Positions 44,577 through 54,655 are shown, counted from the stretch's first letter. The stretch is DNA of 64,000 nt from Pseudomonas helmanticensis (GCF_900182985.1 NZ_FXUY01000001.1:2480001-2544000); one strand, 5' to 3'. Program-made: numbers and translations. Notes: generated by a model not told the origin, from the letters alone.

Positions 44577-44665
44577 ACCTGACCCCTCGAAAAAACCGCT
44601 CTGGGCGGTGTGTGTTCTGTGTGGCGGCATTCAACAATGCCGTCGCCTGATTGTTATGTCGGCTG

Positions 44666-45616
44666 CTATGTCGGTTTATGTAGCGGCTTGTGGCCGCTCA
44701 AGTGCTTTGCCCCACCGCTGTCGATCAACTCGGCCAGTGCGGAAACGTCAAGCAATGCACACATGTGCTCAATCACGGTGCCGGCGAGCCATGGCCGCTG
44801 ACCCCGGTGACTTCTCCATTTGATTTCATTCGGGTCCAGGCGCAACGAGCGGCTGACCTGATGCACCGCCAGGCCCCACTCGTAACCTTGTACCGAAATC
44901 ACGTACTGCAGGCCCTGACGAAAGTCATCGCGATAGCGATCCGGCATGACCCAGCGTGCGGTGTCCAAAACTTTCAGGTTGCCGGACTGGCTCGGCAGGA
45001 TCCCGAGGAACCATTCCGGCTGACCGAACAGCGGCGTCAGCTCATGACCGGCCAGCGAATAGATCGAGCCAAGGCACACCAGCGGCACCGCCAGGGTCAA
45101 CCCGGCGACGTCGAACAGCAGGCATTCGAAGGCTTCTGACGCCCAGGCCGGACGGCCATCGGTTTCCACCGGTGGCGGCGTATTGCTGGGCGGCAGATGC
45201 ACTTCGACCAGCGGCGGTACCAGCGTCTGCTCGACGGGTGCGGGTGCTACCGGAGCCGGTTCCGGTTCAAGCACCGCCGGTTCCGGCGCGGTTTTCAACA
45301 ATTGGGTTTGCAACAGCGGCGCCAGCGTCGACACCGATGCGCGCATCGGCTCGTCTGCTTCGATCAATGCCACCGGCGCTTTGGCAACCGCGGCGATGGC
45401 AGGCGCAACAACCGGCGCAGCCGGCCTGGCCGCTTTCTGCGCGTCACGCGCCTGCTCTTCCAGCACCGCCGCCTGGAACTCGTCCAGCACCTCGGCACGT
45501 TCTTCGACAACCTCGACTGGCGCCGGCAACTCGTCAGGAATTTCCTGCAGCAAACTGTCCAGATACGACTGCAAGGCCAACTGCGGCTTAGACGTCAACT
45601 TCAAAGGCCGATTCAT
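44666..45616 (-). CDS. parP: CheW-like ParP family protein
   Basis: 316 residues. The N-terminus has a conserved helix (PQLALQSYLDSLLQEIP), then a long Ala/Pro/Val-rich linker (about 60-165), and a C-terminal CheW-like domain (from FECLLFDVAGLTLAVPLVCLG). This matches ParP, which ties chemotaxis arrays to the cell pole by binding CheA and the ATPase ParC. Its position between the ParA-type gene and cheW is the conserved one. Called by architecture and order. Confidence 0.85.
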   Translation of the reverse strand: MNRPLKLTSKPQLALQSYLDSLLQEIPDELPAPVEVVEERAEVLDEFQAAVLEEQARDAQKAARPAAPVVAPAIAAVAKAPVALIEADEPMRASVSTLAPLLQTQLLKTAPEPAVLEPEPAPVAPAPVEQTLVPPLVEVHLPPSNTPPPVETDGRPAWASEAFECLLFDVAGLTLAVPLVCLGSIYSLAGHELTPLFGQPEWFLGILPSQSGNLKVLDTARWVMPDRYRDDFRQGLQYVISVQGYEWGLAVHQVSRSLRLDPNEIKWRSHRGQRPWLAGTVIEHMCALLDVSALAELIDSGGAKHLSGHKPLHKPT

Positions 45617-45628
45617 ACACAGTCCCCT

Positions 45629-45734
45629 GTAGGAGCTGCGGAACGCTGCGATCTTTTGATCTTTTCAGAAGCACCACAAAGCAAGATCAAAAGATCGTCC
45701 GAACGCGGCACCGAACCTGCGGCAGCTCCTACAA
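45629..45734. repeat. Degraded REPIN (GATCGCAGCC class)
   Basis: Outer TGTAGGAGCTGC and GCAGCTCCTACA arms remain, but the left REP has lost part of its hairpin and the right copy carries an insertion (ACGCGGCACCGA). It lies between parC and parP inside the che cluster. Confidence 0.8.
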
Positions 45735-45747
45735 GGTTCAAAATCAT

Positions 45748-46536
45748 TCAAGCCACCTGCGGAACAAGTTGTTGCGCCAACAGGTGCTTGAGCAGCGCGC
45801 GATACGCCAGCACGCCACGGCTCTTGCCGTCGAATTGCGAAGGCGTGACACCGGCACGGCTGGCGTCGCGCAGACGAGTATCGACCGGGATGTAACCCTG
45901 CCAGATCTCTTCCGGGAATTTGTCGCGCAGCACGCGCAAGGTGTGCATCGATGCCTGCGTACGGCGATCGAACAGGGTCGGCACGATGCTGAACGGCAGC
46001 GCCTGTTTGCGTGAACGGTTGATCATCGCCAGAGTGTTGACCATGCGCTCGAGGCCTTTGACGGCCAAGTGTTCGGTCTGCACCGGGATCACCAATTGCT
46101 GGCTCGCCGCGAGGGCGTTGACCATCAACACGCCGAGCAACGGCGGGCTGTCGATCACCGCGTAATCGAAGTCCTGCCACAACTGCGCCAGACTCTTGGC
46201 GATCACCAGACCCAAGCCACTCTGACCCGGCGACTGCCGCTCAAGGGTTGCCAGCGCAGTGCTCGACGGCAACAGGGAAATGCGTTCGTCACTGGTCGAC
46301 AACAGCAACTGCCCCGGCAGGCCTTGCGGCACACTGCCCTTGTGCAGAAACAGGTCGTAGTTGCTGTGTTCCAGGCTGTCGGGATCGTAGCCGAAATAGC
46401 TGGTCATCGAGCCGTGCGGGTCAAGATCGACCACAACCACGCGCTTGCCCGCCTCGGCCAGCAATCCGGCTAAAGCGATGGAAGATGTGGTTTTACCGAC
46501 ACCACCCTTTTGATTGGCGACTGCCCAGACTCTCAT
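45748..46536 (-). CDS. parC: ParA family ATPase ParC (chemotaxis array positioning)
   Basis: 262 residues with the deviant Walker A KGGVGKTT (10-17), VVVVDLDPHGSMTSYFG and DYAVIDSPPLLG. ParC-type ATPases in chemotaxis clusters recruit signalling arrays to the flagellated pole and segregate them at division. No parB or parS is nearby, which argues against a chromosome-partition role. Confidence 0.9.
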   Translation of the reverse strand: MRVWAVANQKGGVGKTTSSIALAGLLAEAGKRVVVVDLDPHGSMTSYFGYDPDSLEHSNYDLFLHKGSVPQGLPGQLLLSTSDERISLLPSSTALATLERQSPGQSGLGLVIAKSLAQLWQDFDYAVIDSPPLLGVLMVNALAASQQLVIPVQTEHLAVKGLERMVNTLAMINRSRKQALPFSIVPTLFDRRTQASMHTLRVLRDKFPEEIWQGYIPVDTRLRDASRAGVTPSQFDGKSRGVLAYRALLKHLLAQQLVPQVA

Positions 46537-46579
46537 TCAGTTCGTTCCTCCCGGCCGATATGCTCGACCGAGACATAGC

Positions 46580-47470
46580 TCAGCGTGTTAATGCGGGTGA
46601 CGGAGAATTGACGGCACTCTCGCGTCCCGGCGTCTTGACCGGGGTCGGTGCAGTTTGTGTGCCAGCACGCTTCAACGCGGCGTCCGGTTGCGCATTGGCG
46701 GTCCCGGTGCCCGTGAGGCTGCGACGCACATCGAGATTGCGCGACACCACCAGCACCACACGACGGTTCTTCGCGCGGCCTTCAACGGTGGCGTTATTGG
46801 CCACCGGTTGAAACTCACCGTAACCCACCGACGCCAGACGACCAGGGTTCACGCCCTGCATCGCCAGCATGCGCACGATGCTCGCCGAACGTGCCGAGGA
46901 CAGTTCCCAGTTGGTCGGGTATTGCGCGGTGCGAATCGGTTGATCGTCGGTAAAGCCTTCGACGTGAATAGGGTTGTCGAACGGCTTGAGGATCGCTGCA
47001 ACCTTGTCGATGATGTTGAACGCGATGTCGCTCGGCATGGCGTCGCCACTGCCAAACAACAGGCTGGAATTGAGCTCGATCTCGACCCACAACTCGTTGC
47101 CGCGCACGGTCATCTGGTTGGAGCTGATCAGGTCACCGAAGGCAGCGCTGATGTCATCGGCGATGCTTTTCAGCGGATCGCTGGCGCCGGCGATACCGGC
47201 ATCGATCTGCTCGGCGTCCTTGACCAACGGCTTGGCCGGGGTCACGGTCTTCGGTCGCTCGTCGCCGATCGGGATCGGTTTTAGCGCGCGGTCGGAGTCT
47301 TTGAAAACGCCGACCAGCGCTTCGGAAATTTCCTTGTACTTGCCTTCGTTGATCGACGAAATCGAGTACATGACCACGAAGAACGCGAACAGCAAGGTGA
47401 TGAAGTCAGCGTAGGAAACCAGCCAGCGTTCGTGGTTTACATGCTCTTCCTGGTGGCGACGACGAGCCAT
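46580..47470 (-). CDS. motD: Flagellar motor stator protein MotD
   Basis: 296 residues of the MotB/OmpA type. The single membrane helix carries the proton-binding aspartate (VSYADFITLLFAFFVVMY, Asp22). A periplasmic peptidoglycan-binding domain runs from about 150 (HVEGFTDDQPIRTAQYPTNWELS, then GRAKNRRVVLVV). With MotC it forms the second stator type of pseudomonads, needed for swarming in P. aeruginosa. It follows motC after 12 bp. Confidence 0.96.
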   Translation of the reverse strand: MARRRHQEEHVNHERWLVSYADFITLLFAFFVVMYSISSINEGKYKEISEALVGVFKDSDRALKPIPIGDERPKTVTPAKPLVKDAEQIDAGIAGASDPLKSIADDISAAFGDLISSNQMTVRGNELWVEIELNSSLLFGSGDAMPSDIAFNIIDKVAAILKPFDNPIHVEGFTDDQPIRTAQYPTNWELSSARSASIVRMLAMQGVNPGRLASVGYGEFQPVANNATVEGRAKNRRVVLVVSRNLDVRRSLTGTGTANAQPDAALKRAGTQTAPTPVKTPGRESAVNSPSPALTR

Positions 47471-47482
47471 GAGGTTATTCCC

Positions 47483-48223
47483 TTAATCCATGAAGCCTTG
47501 CAGCTTCAACTCAATGGAGCGAGGGTTTTCACCTTCGGCGATCGACAGGATCCCTTCCAACAACATTTCGCGATAACGCGACTGTCGCAACGCGATTGAC
47601 TTCAGCTTGGCGGCCACCGGCAGCAACACCAGGTTGGCACTGGCCACACCGTAAATGGTCGCGACGAAAGCCACGGCGATGCCGCTGCCCAACTGCGTCG
47701 GATCGGCGAGGTTGCCCATCACATGGATCAGGCCCATTACCGCACCGATGATGCCGATGGTCGGCGCGTAGCCGCCCATGCTTTCGAAGACTTTCGCCGC
47801 CTCGATGTCGCGCGCTTCCTGCGTATAGAAATCCACTTCGAGGATGCTGCGAATCGCTTCCGGCTCGGCGCCATCGACCAGCAGTTGCAGGCCTTTGCGC
47901 GAGTAATTGTCAGGCTCGGCATCGGCCACGCCTTCCAGGCCCAGCAGGCCTTCCTTACGCGCGGTGAGGCTCCAGTTGACGACGCGGTCGATGCCACCGG
48001 CCAGATCGACCCGTGGCGGAAACAGGATCCAGGCGAGGATCTGCATGGCGCGCTTGAACGCGCTCATCGGCGATTGCAGCAGCGCGGCACCGATGGTGCC
48101 GCCCAGTACGATCAATGCCGCCGGGCCGTTGGCCAGCGCACCGAGGTGACCACCTTCCAGGTAGTTGCCGCCGATGATGGCGACGAACGCCATGATGATC
48201 CCGATAAGGCTTAAAACATCCAT
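47483..48223 (-). CDS. motC: Flagellar motor stator protein MotC
   Basis: 246 residues, MotA/PomA family with four membrane helices: [25 protein letters not shown] at the start, then LIVLGGTIGAALLQSP, then MGGYAPTIGIIGAVMGLIHVM. It forms the stator ring around MotD. The ATG at 48221-48223 shares one base with the cheB stop. Confidence 0.96.
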   Translation of the reverse strand: MDVLSLIGIIMAFVAIIGGNYLEGGHLGALANGPAALIVLGGTIGAALLQSPMSAFKRAMQILAWILFPPRVDLAGGIDRVVNWSLTARKEGLLGLEGVADAEPDNYSRKGLQLLVDGAEPEAIRSILEVDFYTQEARDIEAAKVFESMGGYAPTIGIIGAVMGLIHVMGNLADPTQLGSGIAVAFVATIYGVASANLVLLPVAAKLKSIALRQSRYREMLLEGILSIAEGENPRSIELKLQGFMD

Positions 48224-49371
48224 CAGATACACGCCTCGACGATGTGCTTGCCGATGTCGTCCAGGCTGTACACCGCATCGGCGAGATCAGCTTTGACGAT
48301 GGCCATCGGCATGCCGTAGATCACGCAACTGGCTTCATCCTGCGCCCAGATCGAGCTGCCGCCCTGCTTGAGCAGACGCGCGCCTTCACGGCCGTCAGCG
48401 CCCATGCCGGTCAACACCACCGCCAGAACTTTGTCGCCGTAGGACTTGGCTGCGGAACCGAAGGTGATGTCCACGCACGGCTTGTAATTCAAACGCTCGT
48501 CACCCGGCAGAATCTTCACCGCGCCACGGCCGTCGATCATCATTTGCTTGCCACCCGGTGCCAGCAACGCCAGGCCCGGACGCAGGATGTCGCCATCCTC
48601 GGCCTCCTTGACGCTGATGCGGCAGAGCTTGTCGAGACGCTCGGCGAAAGCCTTGGTGAACGCCGCCGGCATGTGCTGGATCAGCACGATCGGCGCCGGG
48701 AAGTTCGCCGGCAATTGCGTCAGCACGCGTTGCAGGGCAACCGGGCCGCCGGTCGATGTACCAATCGCAACCAGTTTGTAGGCTTTGCGTTTCGGTGCCG
48801 GCGACGACGAGCCGGCAGTCGAGGCGCGGCTTGCAACAGGCGCATGCACAGGTGCCGGGCGTGCCGGGGCACTGGTGCTGTGGCTGCTGAAGCTCGATGC
48901 CGCCGGGGTCGGCGCAGGTGCAGGTGCAGGTGCAGCCACTGGCGCAGGGGCGCTGTAAGCACTGAAACGACGATTGCTGCGCGAAATGCTGTGGACCTTC
49001 TCGCACAGCAGTTGCTTGACCTTCTCCGGGTTACGCGAGATGTCTTCGAAATTCTTCGGCAGGAAATCCACCGCGCCGGCGTCCAGCGCATCGAGGGTTA
49101 CCCGCGCGCCTTCGTGGGTCAGCGAGGAGAACATCAACACCGGAGTCGGGCAGCGCTGCATGATGTGCCGCACCGCCGTGATGCCGTCCATCATCGGCAT
49201 CTCGTAGTCCATGGTGATCACGTCTGGCTTGAGCGCCAGAGCCTGATCGATCGCCTCTTTACCGTTGGTGGCCGTACCGACCACCTGGATGCTCGGATCC
49301 GCTGAAAGAATCTCCGAGACGCGGCGGCGGAAAAAACCCGAATCGTCCACCACCAGGACTTTGACTGCCAT
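48223..49371 (-). CDS. cheB: Chemotaxis protein-glutamate methylesterase CheB
   Basis: 382 residues. The N-terminal receiver domain has the phospho-acceptor in [12 protein letters not shown] (Asp55). A long Ala/Pro/Ser-rich linker (about 145-190) follows, then the C-terminal esterase domain with the triad serine in [11 protein letters not shown], histidine in [10 protein letters not shown] and aspartate in [10 protein letters not shown]. It removes receptor methyl groups for adaptation. ATG 49371 has GGAG upstream. No cheR gene is beside it. Confidence 0.97.
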   Translation of the reverse strand: MAVKVLVVDDSGFFRRRVSEILSADPSIQVVGTATNGKEAIDQALALKPDVITMDYEMPMMDGITAVRHIMQRCPTPVLMFSSLTHEGARVTLDALDAGAVDFLPKNFEDISRNPEKVKQLLCEKVHSISRSNRRFSAYSAPAPVAAPAPAPAPTPAASSFSSHSTSAPARPAPVHAPVASRASTAGSSSPAPKRKAYKLVAIGTSTGGPVALQRVLTQLPANFPAPIVLIQHMPAAFTKAFAERLDKLCRISVKEAEDGDILRPGLALLAPGGKQMMIDGRGAVKILPGDERLNYKPCVDITFGSAAKSYGDKVLAVVLTGMGADGREGARLLKQGGSSIWAQDEASCVIYGMPMAIVKADLADAVYSLDDIGKHIVEACI

Positions 49372-49420
49372 AAACACTCCATTAGGTGCAGCGGGACGTT
49401 ATCGCCCCGCCGCCCCGGAT

Positions 49421-51688
49421 TCAAATACGCCGTGCGGCGTAACGCTTGAGCATGCTTGGAACATCGAGAATCAGTGCAATGCGGCCGTCACCAGTGATGG
49501 TGGCGCCGGACATGCCCGGAGTTCCCTGGAGCATTTTGCCCAATGGCTTGATGACCACTTCTTCCTGGCCGACCAGTTGATCGACAACGAAGCCGATCCG
49601 CTGAGTGCCCACCGAAAGGATCACCACGTGGCCTTCACGCTGCTCTTCGTGAGCGGCGGAACGAACCAGCCAGCGCTTGAGGTAGAACAATGGCAGCGCC
49701 TTGTCCCGCACGATCACCACTTCCTGACCATCGACGACGTTGGTGGTCGACAGGTCGAGGTGGAAGATCTCGTTGACGTTGACCAACGGGAACGCAAACG
49801 CCTGATTGCCGAGCATCACCATCAGGGTCGGCATGATCGCGAGCGTCAGCGGCACCTTGATGACGATCTTCGAGCCTTGGCCCTTGGTCGAGTAGATGTT
49901 GATCGAACCGTTGAGCTGGGAAATCTTGGTCTTCACCACGTCCATGCCGACGCCGCGGCCGGAGACGTCGGAGATCTCGGTCTTGGTCGAGAAACCCGGG
50001 GCGAAAATCAGGTTGTAGCACTCGGTATCGCTGAGGCGATCGGCCGCGTCCTTGTCCATCACCCCGCGTTTTACCGCGATGGCGCGCAGGACGTTCGGGT
50101 CCATGCCTTTGCCGTCATCGGAAATCGACAGCAGGATATGGTCGCCCTCTTGCTCGGCAGCCAACACGACACGACCGCCACGGGCCTTGCCCGATGCTTC
50201 GCGTTCTTCCGGCGACTCGATGCCGTGGTCGACCGCGTTGCGCACCAAGTGGACCAGCGGATCGGCGAGTGCCTCGACAAGGTTTTTGTCGAGGTCGGTT
50301 TCTTCACCGACCAGCTCCAGGTTGATCTCTTTCTTGAGCTGACGAGCCAAGTCGCGAACCAGACGCGGGAAGCGCCCGAAGACTTTCTTGATCGGCTGCA
50401 TCCGCGTCTTCATCACCGCGGTCTGCAAGTCAGCCGTGACCACGTCGAGGTTCGACACGGCCTTTTGCATGGCTTCATCGCCGCTGTTCAGGCCCAGGCG
50501 CACCAGACGGTTACGCACCAGCACCAGCTCACCGACCATGTTCATGATTTCGTCGAGACGTGCGGTGTCGACGCGCACGGTAGTCTCGGCTTCGCTCGCC
50601 GGTTTTTCCGGTGGCGGTGTCGCCGGAGCGCGGGCCGGAGCCGGTGCAGCAGCAGCGGCCGGTTTCGGCGCTTCGGCTTTAGGCTCAGGCTTGGCCACAG
50701 GTTTGGGCGCTGCAACAGCGGCCGGTGCCTTGGCGGCAGGCGTGGCGACAGTAGAAGCGCTGCCCGCAGAAGCGGCGCCGACTTCGCTGAACTTGCCTTT
50801 GCCGTGCAATTCATCCAGCAGCGATTCGAACTCGTGATCGCTGATCAGATCGCTGCCGGCAGCCGCAGCCACCGGTGCGGCAGGCGCAGGTGCCGAGGCA
50901 ATGGCCGATTCCAGCGCATCGACGGCGAAGTTGCCTTTGCCGTGCAACTGGTCGAGCAATGCTTCGAATTCGTCGTCAGTGATGTCGGAGTTGTCGCCCT
51001 TGGCAGGCGCCGCAGGCGTTGCCGCCGCAGGAGCCACGGCATCAACCGCGAACTGGCCTTTGCCGTGCAGTTGATCGAGCAACGACTCGAACTCGGCATC
51101 GGTGATTTCATCGCTGGCTGCTTCATTGGCAGTTTGCGCAGGGGCAGCAGCGGCCGGGGCTTCGGCTTCGGCCTTGACGGCGTTCAGCGAATCCAGCAGC
51201 TGTTCAAATTCGTTATCGGTGATGTCGCCCGAATCGCCTTCGCCAACCAGCTCTTCGATCATTTCAGCCACCGGCGATGCCGGGGCTGCGTCCGCCGATT
51301 GCGGTTCGGCCAGGCGCGCGAGGGCGGCCAGCAGTTCCGGGGTTGCAGCGGTGATCGGTGCACGCTCACGAACCTCAGTGAACATGCTGTTCACCGCGTC
51401 CAGTGCTTCGAGGACAACGTCCATCAGTTCTGCATCAACGCGACGTTCACCCTTGCGCAGGATGTCGAACACGTTTTCGGCGATGTGACAGCACTCCACC
51501 AGCTCATTGAGCTGAAGGAAGCCGGCGCCCCCTTTTACAGTGTGGAAACCGCGAAAAATTGCGTTGAGCAGATCTGCGTCATCCGGGCGGCTTTCCAGCT
51601 CGACCAGTTGTTCGGACAGTTGCTCAAGAATCTCGCCGGCCTCAACCAGGAAATCCTGAAGGATCTCTTCATCGGCGCCGAAGCTCAT
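49421..51688 (-). CDS. cheA: Chemotaxis histidine kinase CheA
   Basis: 755 residues. The N-terminal HPt domain carries the phosphorylated histidine in FHTVKGGAGF (His49). A linker of about 220 residues has four copies of a short acidic motif, [ND]DI[TS]D.EFE.LLD.L, at about 155, 194, 235 and 281, the last three followed by HGKG. Then come dimerisation (LDEIMNMVGELVLVRN), the ATPase (HLVRNAVDHGIE, DDGKGMD, GRGVGMD) and CheW-like domains. It drives CheY and CheB phosphorylation. Confidence 0.98.
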   Translation of the reverse strand: MSFGADEEILQDFLVEAGEILEQLSEQLVELESRPDDADLLNAIFRGFHTVKGGAGFLQLNELVECCHIAENVFDILRKGERRVDAELMDVVLEALDAVNSMFTEVRERAPITAATPELLAALARLAEPQSADAAPASPVAEMIEELVGEGDSGDITDNEFEQLLDSLNAVKAEAEAPAAAAPAQTANEAASDEITDAEFESLLDQLHGKGQFAVDAVAPAAATPAAPAKGDNSDITDDEFEALLDQLHGKGNFAVDALESAIASAPAPAAPVAAAAGSDLISDHEFESLLDELHGKGKFSEVGAASAGSASTVATPAAKAPAAVAAPKPVAKPEPKAEAPKPAAAAAPAPARAPATPPPEKPASEAETTVRVDTARLDEIMNMVGELVLVRNRLVRLGLNSGDEAMQKAVSNLDVVTADLQTAVMKTRMQPIKKVFGRFPRLVRDLARQLKKEINLELVGEETDLDKNLVEALADPLVHLVRNAVDHGIESPEEREASGKARGGRVVLAAEQEGDHILLSISDDGKGMDPNVLRAIAVKRGVMDKDAADRLSDTECYNLIFAPGFSTKTEISDVSGRGVGMDVVKTKISQLNGSINIYSTKGQGSKIVIKVPLTLAIMPTLMVMLGNQAFAFPLVNVNEIFHLDLSTTNVVDGQEVVIVRDKALPLFYLKRWLVRSAAHEEQREGHVVILSVGTQRIGFVVDQLVGQEEVVIKPLGKMLQGTPGMSGATITGDGRIALILDVPSMLKRYAARRI

Positions 51689-51742
51689 TAATGGGGTGCT
51701 CCTACAGGTCTAAAAACCCAAAAAACCTAAAATTCCACAACT

Positions 51743-52531
51743 CTAGAATCCAAGGCTGGATAACAAATCGTCCACATCGTCCTGACCGGACACAACGTCT
51801 TCTCGTTTATCGGCATGAATCTGCGGACCTTCACCCTGCGAGAGATGTTTTTGTGGATCTTTTTCTGCAAGCATCGCGGCGCGGTCATGTTCGATGCCCG
51901 CAAAGCGGTCGACCTGACTGGCCATGAGCACGAGTTTGAGCAAATTGCTTTCGACTTCGGTGACCAGTTGGGTCACACGCTTGATCACCTGACCGGTCAG
52001 ATCCTGGTAATCCTGAGCCAGCAGGATGTCGTTGAGATTGCTCGACACCGCACGGTTGTCCGTGCTGCTGCGTGACAGAAAACCGTCGACCCGGCGCGCC
52101 AGTTCGCGGAACTCTTCAGCCCCGACCTCGCGACGCATGAAGCGGCCCCAATCGGCGCTCAAGGTCTGGGCTTCATCGGCCAGACCATTGACCACCGGCG
52201 TGGCGCTTTCCACCAGATCCATGGTGCGGTTGGCCGCGGCTTCCGTCAGCTTGACCACATAGCCAAGGCGTTCGGTGGCGTCGGTGATTTGCGACACTTC
52301 CTCGGCCTGCGGCATGTTCGGGTCGATCTGGAAGTTGACGATCGCACTGTGCAGTTCACGTGTGAGCTTGCCGACTTCCTGATACAGGCCACGGTCACGG
52401 GTCTGATTGAGCTCATGGATCAGTTGCACAGCGTCGCCGAACCTGCCTTTTTCAAGGCTCTCGACCAGTTCGACCGCGTGTTTTTTCAGGGTCGACTCGA
52501 AATCGCCCTGTGAAGATTCGTTATGCTCCAT
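51743..52531 (-). CDS. cheZ: CheY-P phosphatase CheZ
   Basis: 262 residues, long helical protein. It has the active-site region ILLAQDYQDLTGQVIKRV that inserts a glutamine into CheY, and the C-terminal CheY-binding peptide DDVDDLLSSLGF. It ends signalling by dephosphorylating CheY. It starts 18 bp after cheY. Confidence 0.96.
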   Translation of the reverse strand: MEHNESSQGDFESTLKKHAVELVESLEKGRFGDAVQLIHELNQTRDRGLYQEVGKLTRELHSAIVNFQIDPNMPQAEEVSQITDATERLGYVVKLTEAAANRTMDLVESATPVVNGLADEAQTLSADWGRFMRREVGAEEFRELARRVDGFLSRSSTDNRAVSSNLNDILLAQDYQDLTGQVIKRVTQLVTEVESNLLKLVLMASQVDRFAGIEHDRAAMLAEKDPQKHLSQGEGPQIHADKREDVVSGQDDVDDLLSSLGF

Positions 52532-52549
52532 AGCTCCCCCGCGCGTTCA

Positions 52550-52921
52550 TCAGCCGATGCGTTCGAAAATCTTCTCGATTTTGTCTTTCAACGCCTGAGC
52601 CGTGAAAGGTTTGACTACGTAGCCGTTCACACCGGCCTGAGCGGCCTCGATGATCTGCTCGCGCTTGGCTTCGGCAGTCACCATCAATACCGGCAGGTGC
52701 TTGAGTTTTTCATCGGCGCGCACGTGGCGCAGCAGGTCGATACCGGTCATGCCCGGCATGTTCCAGTCTGTTACCAGAAAGTCGATGCTTCCGCTGTTGA
52801 GCACTGGAATGGCAGTCACGCCATCGTCAGCCTCGACGGTGTTGGTGAACCCAAGATCACGCAGCAGGTTCTTGATGATCCGCCGCATCGTTGAGAAGTC
52901 ATCAACGATGAGGATTTTCAT
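52550..52921 (-). CDS. cheY: Chemotaxis response regulator CheY
   Basis: 123 residues, a lone receiver domain: acidic pocket VDD (7-8), phospho-acceptor in LVTDWNMPG (Asp52), Thr in VTAEAK and Lys in VVKPFTA. Phosphorylated CheY binds FliM/FliN to reverse the motor. I start at ATG 52921, which gives the usual N-terminus [13 protein letters not shown] four codons upstream is better spaced from GGAGG and is a possible alternative. Confidence 0.97.
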   Translation of the reverse strand: MKILIVDDFSTMRRIIKNLLRDLGFTNTVEADDGVTAIPVLNSGSIDFLVTDWNMPGMTGIDLLRHVRADEKLKHLPVLMVTAEAKREQIIEAAQAGVNGYVVKPFTAQALKDKIEKIFERIG

Positions 52922-53087
52922 GTCTTTGTTCAATTCGACCTCCAAGCAGTCTTAAACGCGCCCAGCACCTGGACGCGCCACTTCAATCAATCGGCGCAGC
53001 ACTCGAAGACTGTCTGGAGCACAACAGAGCAAGACCGGTGCCGTTCATCACCGCACCAGCCTCGTTCGCAGTGTCCCCACACTGCCT

Positions 53088-53828
53088 TCAGCGCGCTCGC
53101 CACTCCCCCAAACGCCCCCGCAAACGGGCCGCGCACTGGCTGTGTAACTGGCTGACCCGCGATTCACTGACGCCAAGGACTTCACCGATTTCCTTGAGGT
53201 TCAGCTCTTCGTCGTAGTACAGCGCCAACACCAGTCGCTCACGCTCCGGCAAATTGGCAATCGCGTCCGCCAGCGCTGCCTGGAAGCGTTCATCTTCCAG
53301 ATCGCGCGACGGCTCGAGATGAGCACTCGCGCCATCCTCGTGCAGCCCTTCGTGTTCGCCGTCCTGCAACAGGTCGTCGAAACTGAACAGGCGGCTGCCC
53401 AAGGTGTCATTCAAAATCCCGTAGTAATCGTCGAGACTCAATTGGAGTTCGGCTGCAACCTCGTGATCTTTAGCGTCACGGCCGGTTTTAGCTTCAATTG
53501 AGCGAATTGCGTCACTGACCATACGGGTATTGCGGTGAACCGAGCGTGGCGCCCAGTCCCCTTTGCGCACTTCGTCGAGCATCGCGCCGCGGATTCGAAT
53601 GCCCGCGTACGTTTCGAAACTGGCGCCTTTGCTGGCGTCATATTTGGTCGAGACTTCGAGCAGGCCGATCATCCCGGCCTGAATCAGGTCTTCGACCTGC
53701 ACACTCGCCGGCAACCGTGCCAGCAAGTGGTAAGCAATGCGTTTGACCAGCGGCGCGTAACGCTCGATCAGCTCGTACTGAGCGTCGCGTGCCGACTTCT
53801 TGTAGTAGTTCATACCGCTAGCGGTCAT
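53088..53828 (-). CDS. fliA: Flagellar sigma factor FliA (sigma-28)
   Basis: 246 residues with region 2 (ERYAPLVKRIAYHLLARLP, EDLIQAGMIGLLE, KGASFETYAGIRIRGAMLDEVRKGDW), region 3, and region 4 with an HTH (LNLKEIGEVLGVSESRVSQLHSQ). It directs late flagellar and chemotaxis gene transcription. Its start overlaps the fleN stop by 4 bp. Confidence 0.98.
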   Translation of the reverse strand: MTASGMNYYKKSARDAQYELIERYAPLVKRIAYHLLARLPASVQVEDLIQAGMIGLLEVSTKYDASKGASFETYAGIRIRGAMLDEVRKGDWAPRSVHRNTRMVSDAIRSIEAKTGRDAKDHEVAAELQLSLDDYYGILNDTLGSRLFSFDDLLQDGEHEGLHEDGASAHLEPSRDLEDERFQAALADAIANLPERERLVLALYYDEELNLKEIGEVLGVSESRVSQLHSQCAARLRGRLGEWRAR

Positions 53829-54655
53829 AACACGGGCCCTGCCGTTTGCTGCACGAGGCGCTCGACGAAAAATTCAAGATGGCCACGCGGGTTGGCCGGC
53901 AACGGCCAGGTATCGACTTTCTGCGCGATCGCCTTGAACGCCAGTGCGCACTTGGAACGCGGGAAGGCTTCATAGACGGCGCGCTGCTTCTGCACGGCCT
54001 TGCGCACACTTTCGTCGTACGGCACGGCGCCGACGTATTGTAGAGCGACGTCAAGGAAGCGATCCGTGACCTTGGTCAACTTGGCGAACAGGTTGCGCCC
54101 TTCCTGAGGGCTCTGCGCCATGTTGGCCAGCACGCGGAAGCGGTTCATGCCGTAATCGCGGTTGAGCAATTTGATCAGCGCGTAGGCATCGGTGATAGAA
54201 GTCGGCTCATCGCAGACCACCAGCAACACTTCCTGCGCTGCGCGCACGAAACTGACTACCGAGTCACCAATACCCGCAGCGGTGTCGATCACCAGTACGT
54301 CGAGATTGTCGCCGATGTCGCTGAACGCCTGAATCAGGCCGGCGTGTTGCGCCGGGCTCAGGTGCACCATGCTCTGCGTGCCGGAGGCGGCAGGCACGAT
54401 GCGGATCCCGCCCGGGCCTTGCAACAGCACGTCGCGCAATTCGCAGCGGCCTTCGATGACGTCGGCCAGCGTGCGTTTGGGGGTCAACCCCAGCAGAACG
54501 TCGACGTTCGCCAGCCCCAGATCGGCGTCCAGCAACATGACCCGACGGCCAAGCTCTGCCAGCGCCAGGGACAAGTTCACTGACACGTTAGTCTTCCCGA
54601 CGCCACCTTTGCCGCCGGTCACCGCGATCACCTGTACGGGATGCATGCTGCCCAT
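53825..54655 (-). CDS. fleN: Flagellar number regulator FleN (FlhG), MinD-like ATPase
   Basis: 276 residues: deviant Walker A GGKGGVGKT (14-22), MLLDADLGLANVDVLLG, and IDTAAGIGDSVV. FleN restrains the master activator FleQ and, with FlhF, limits flagella to the pole and the proper number. It lies 116 bp after flhF and overlaps fliA. Confidence 0.97.
   Translation of the reverse strand: MGSMHPVQVIAVTGGKGGVGKTNVSVNLSLALAELGRRVMLLDADLGLANVDVLLGLTPKRTLADVIEGRCELRDVLLQGPGGIRIVPAASGTQSMVHLSPAQHAGLIQAFSDIGDNLDVLVIDTAAGIGDSVVSFVRAAQEVLLVVCDEPTSITDAYALIKLLNRDYGMNRFRVLANMAQSPQEGRNLFAKLTKVTDRFLDVALQYVGAVPYDESVRKAVQKQRAVYEAFPRSKCALAFKAIAQKVDTWPLPANPRGHLEFFVERLVQQTAGPVL

Noticed and set aside
45748..46536. 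Chromosome or plasmid partition system because of the ParA-type ATPase
   Set aside because: No ParB or parS is present and the neighbours are parP, cheW and mot genes, so it is the chemotaxis ParC.
49265..51691. 808-codon open frame antisense to cheA
   Set aside because: A shadow of cheA; its repeats mirror the CheA linker repeats.
52960..53090. Sigma-28 promoter between fliA and cheY
   Set aside because: A GCCGATTG stretch resembles the -10 box, but no TAAA lies at the right distance.
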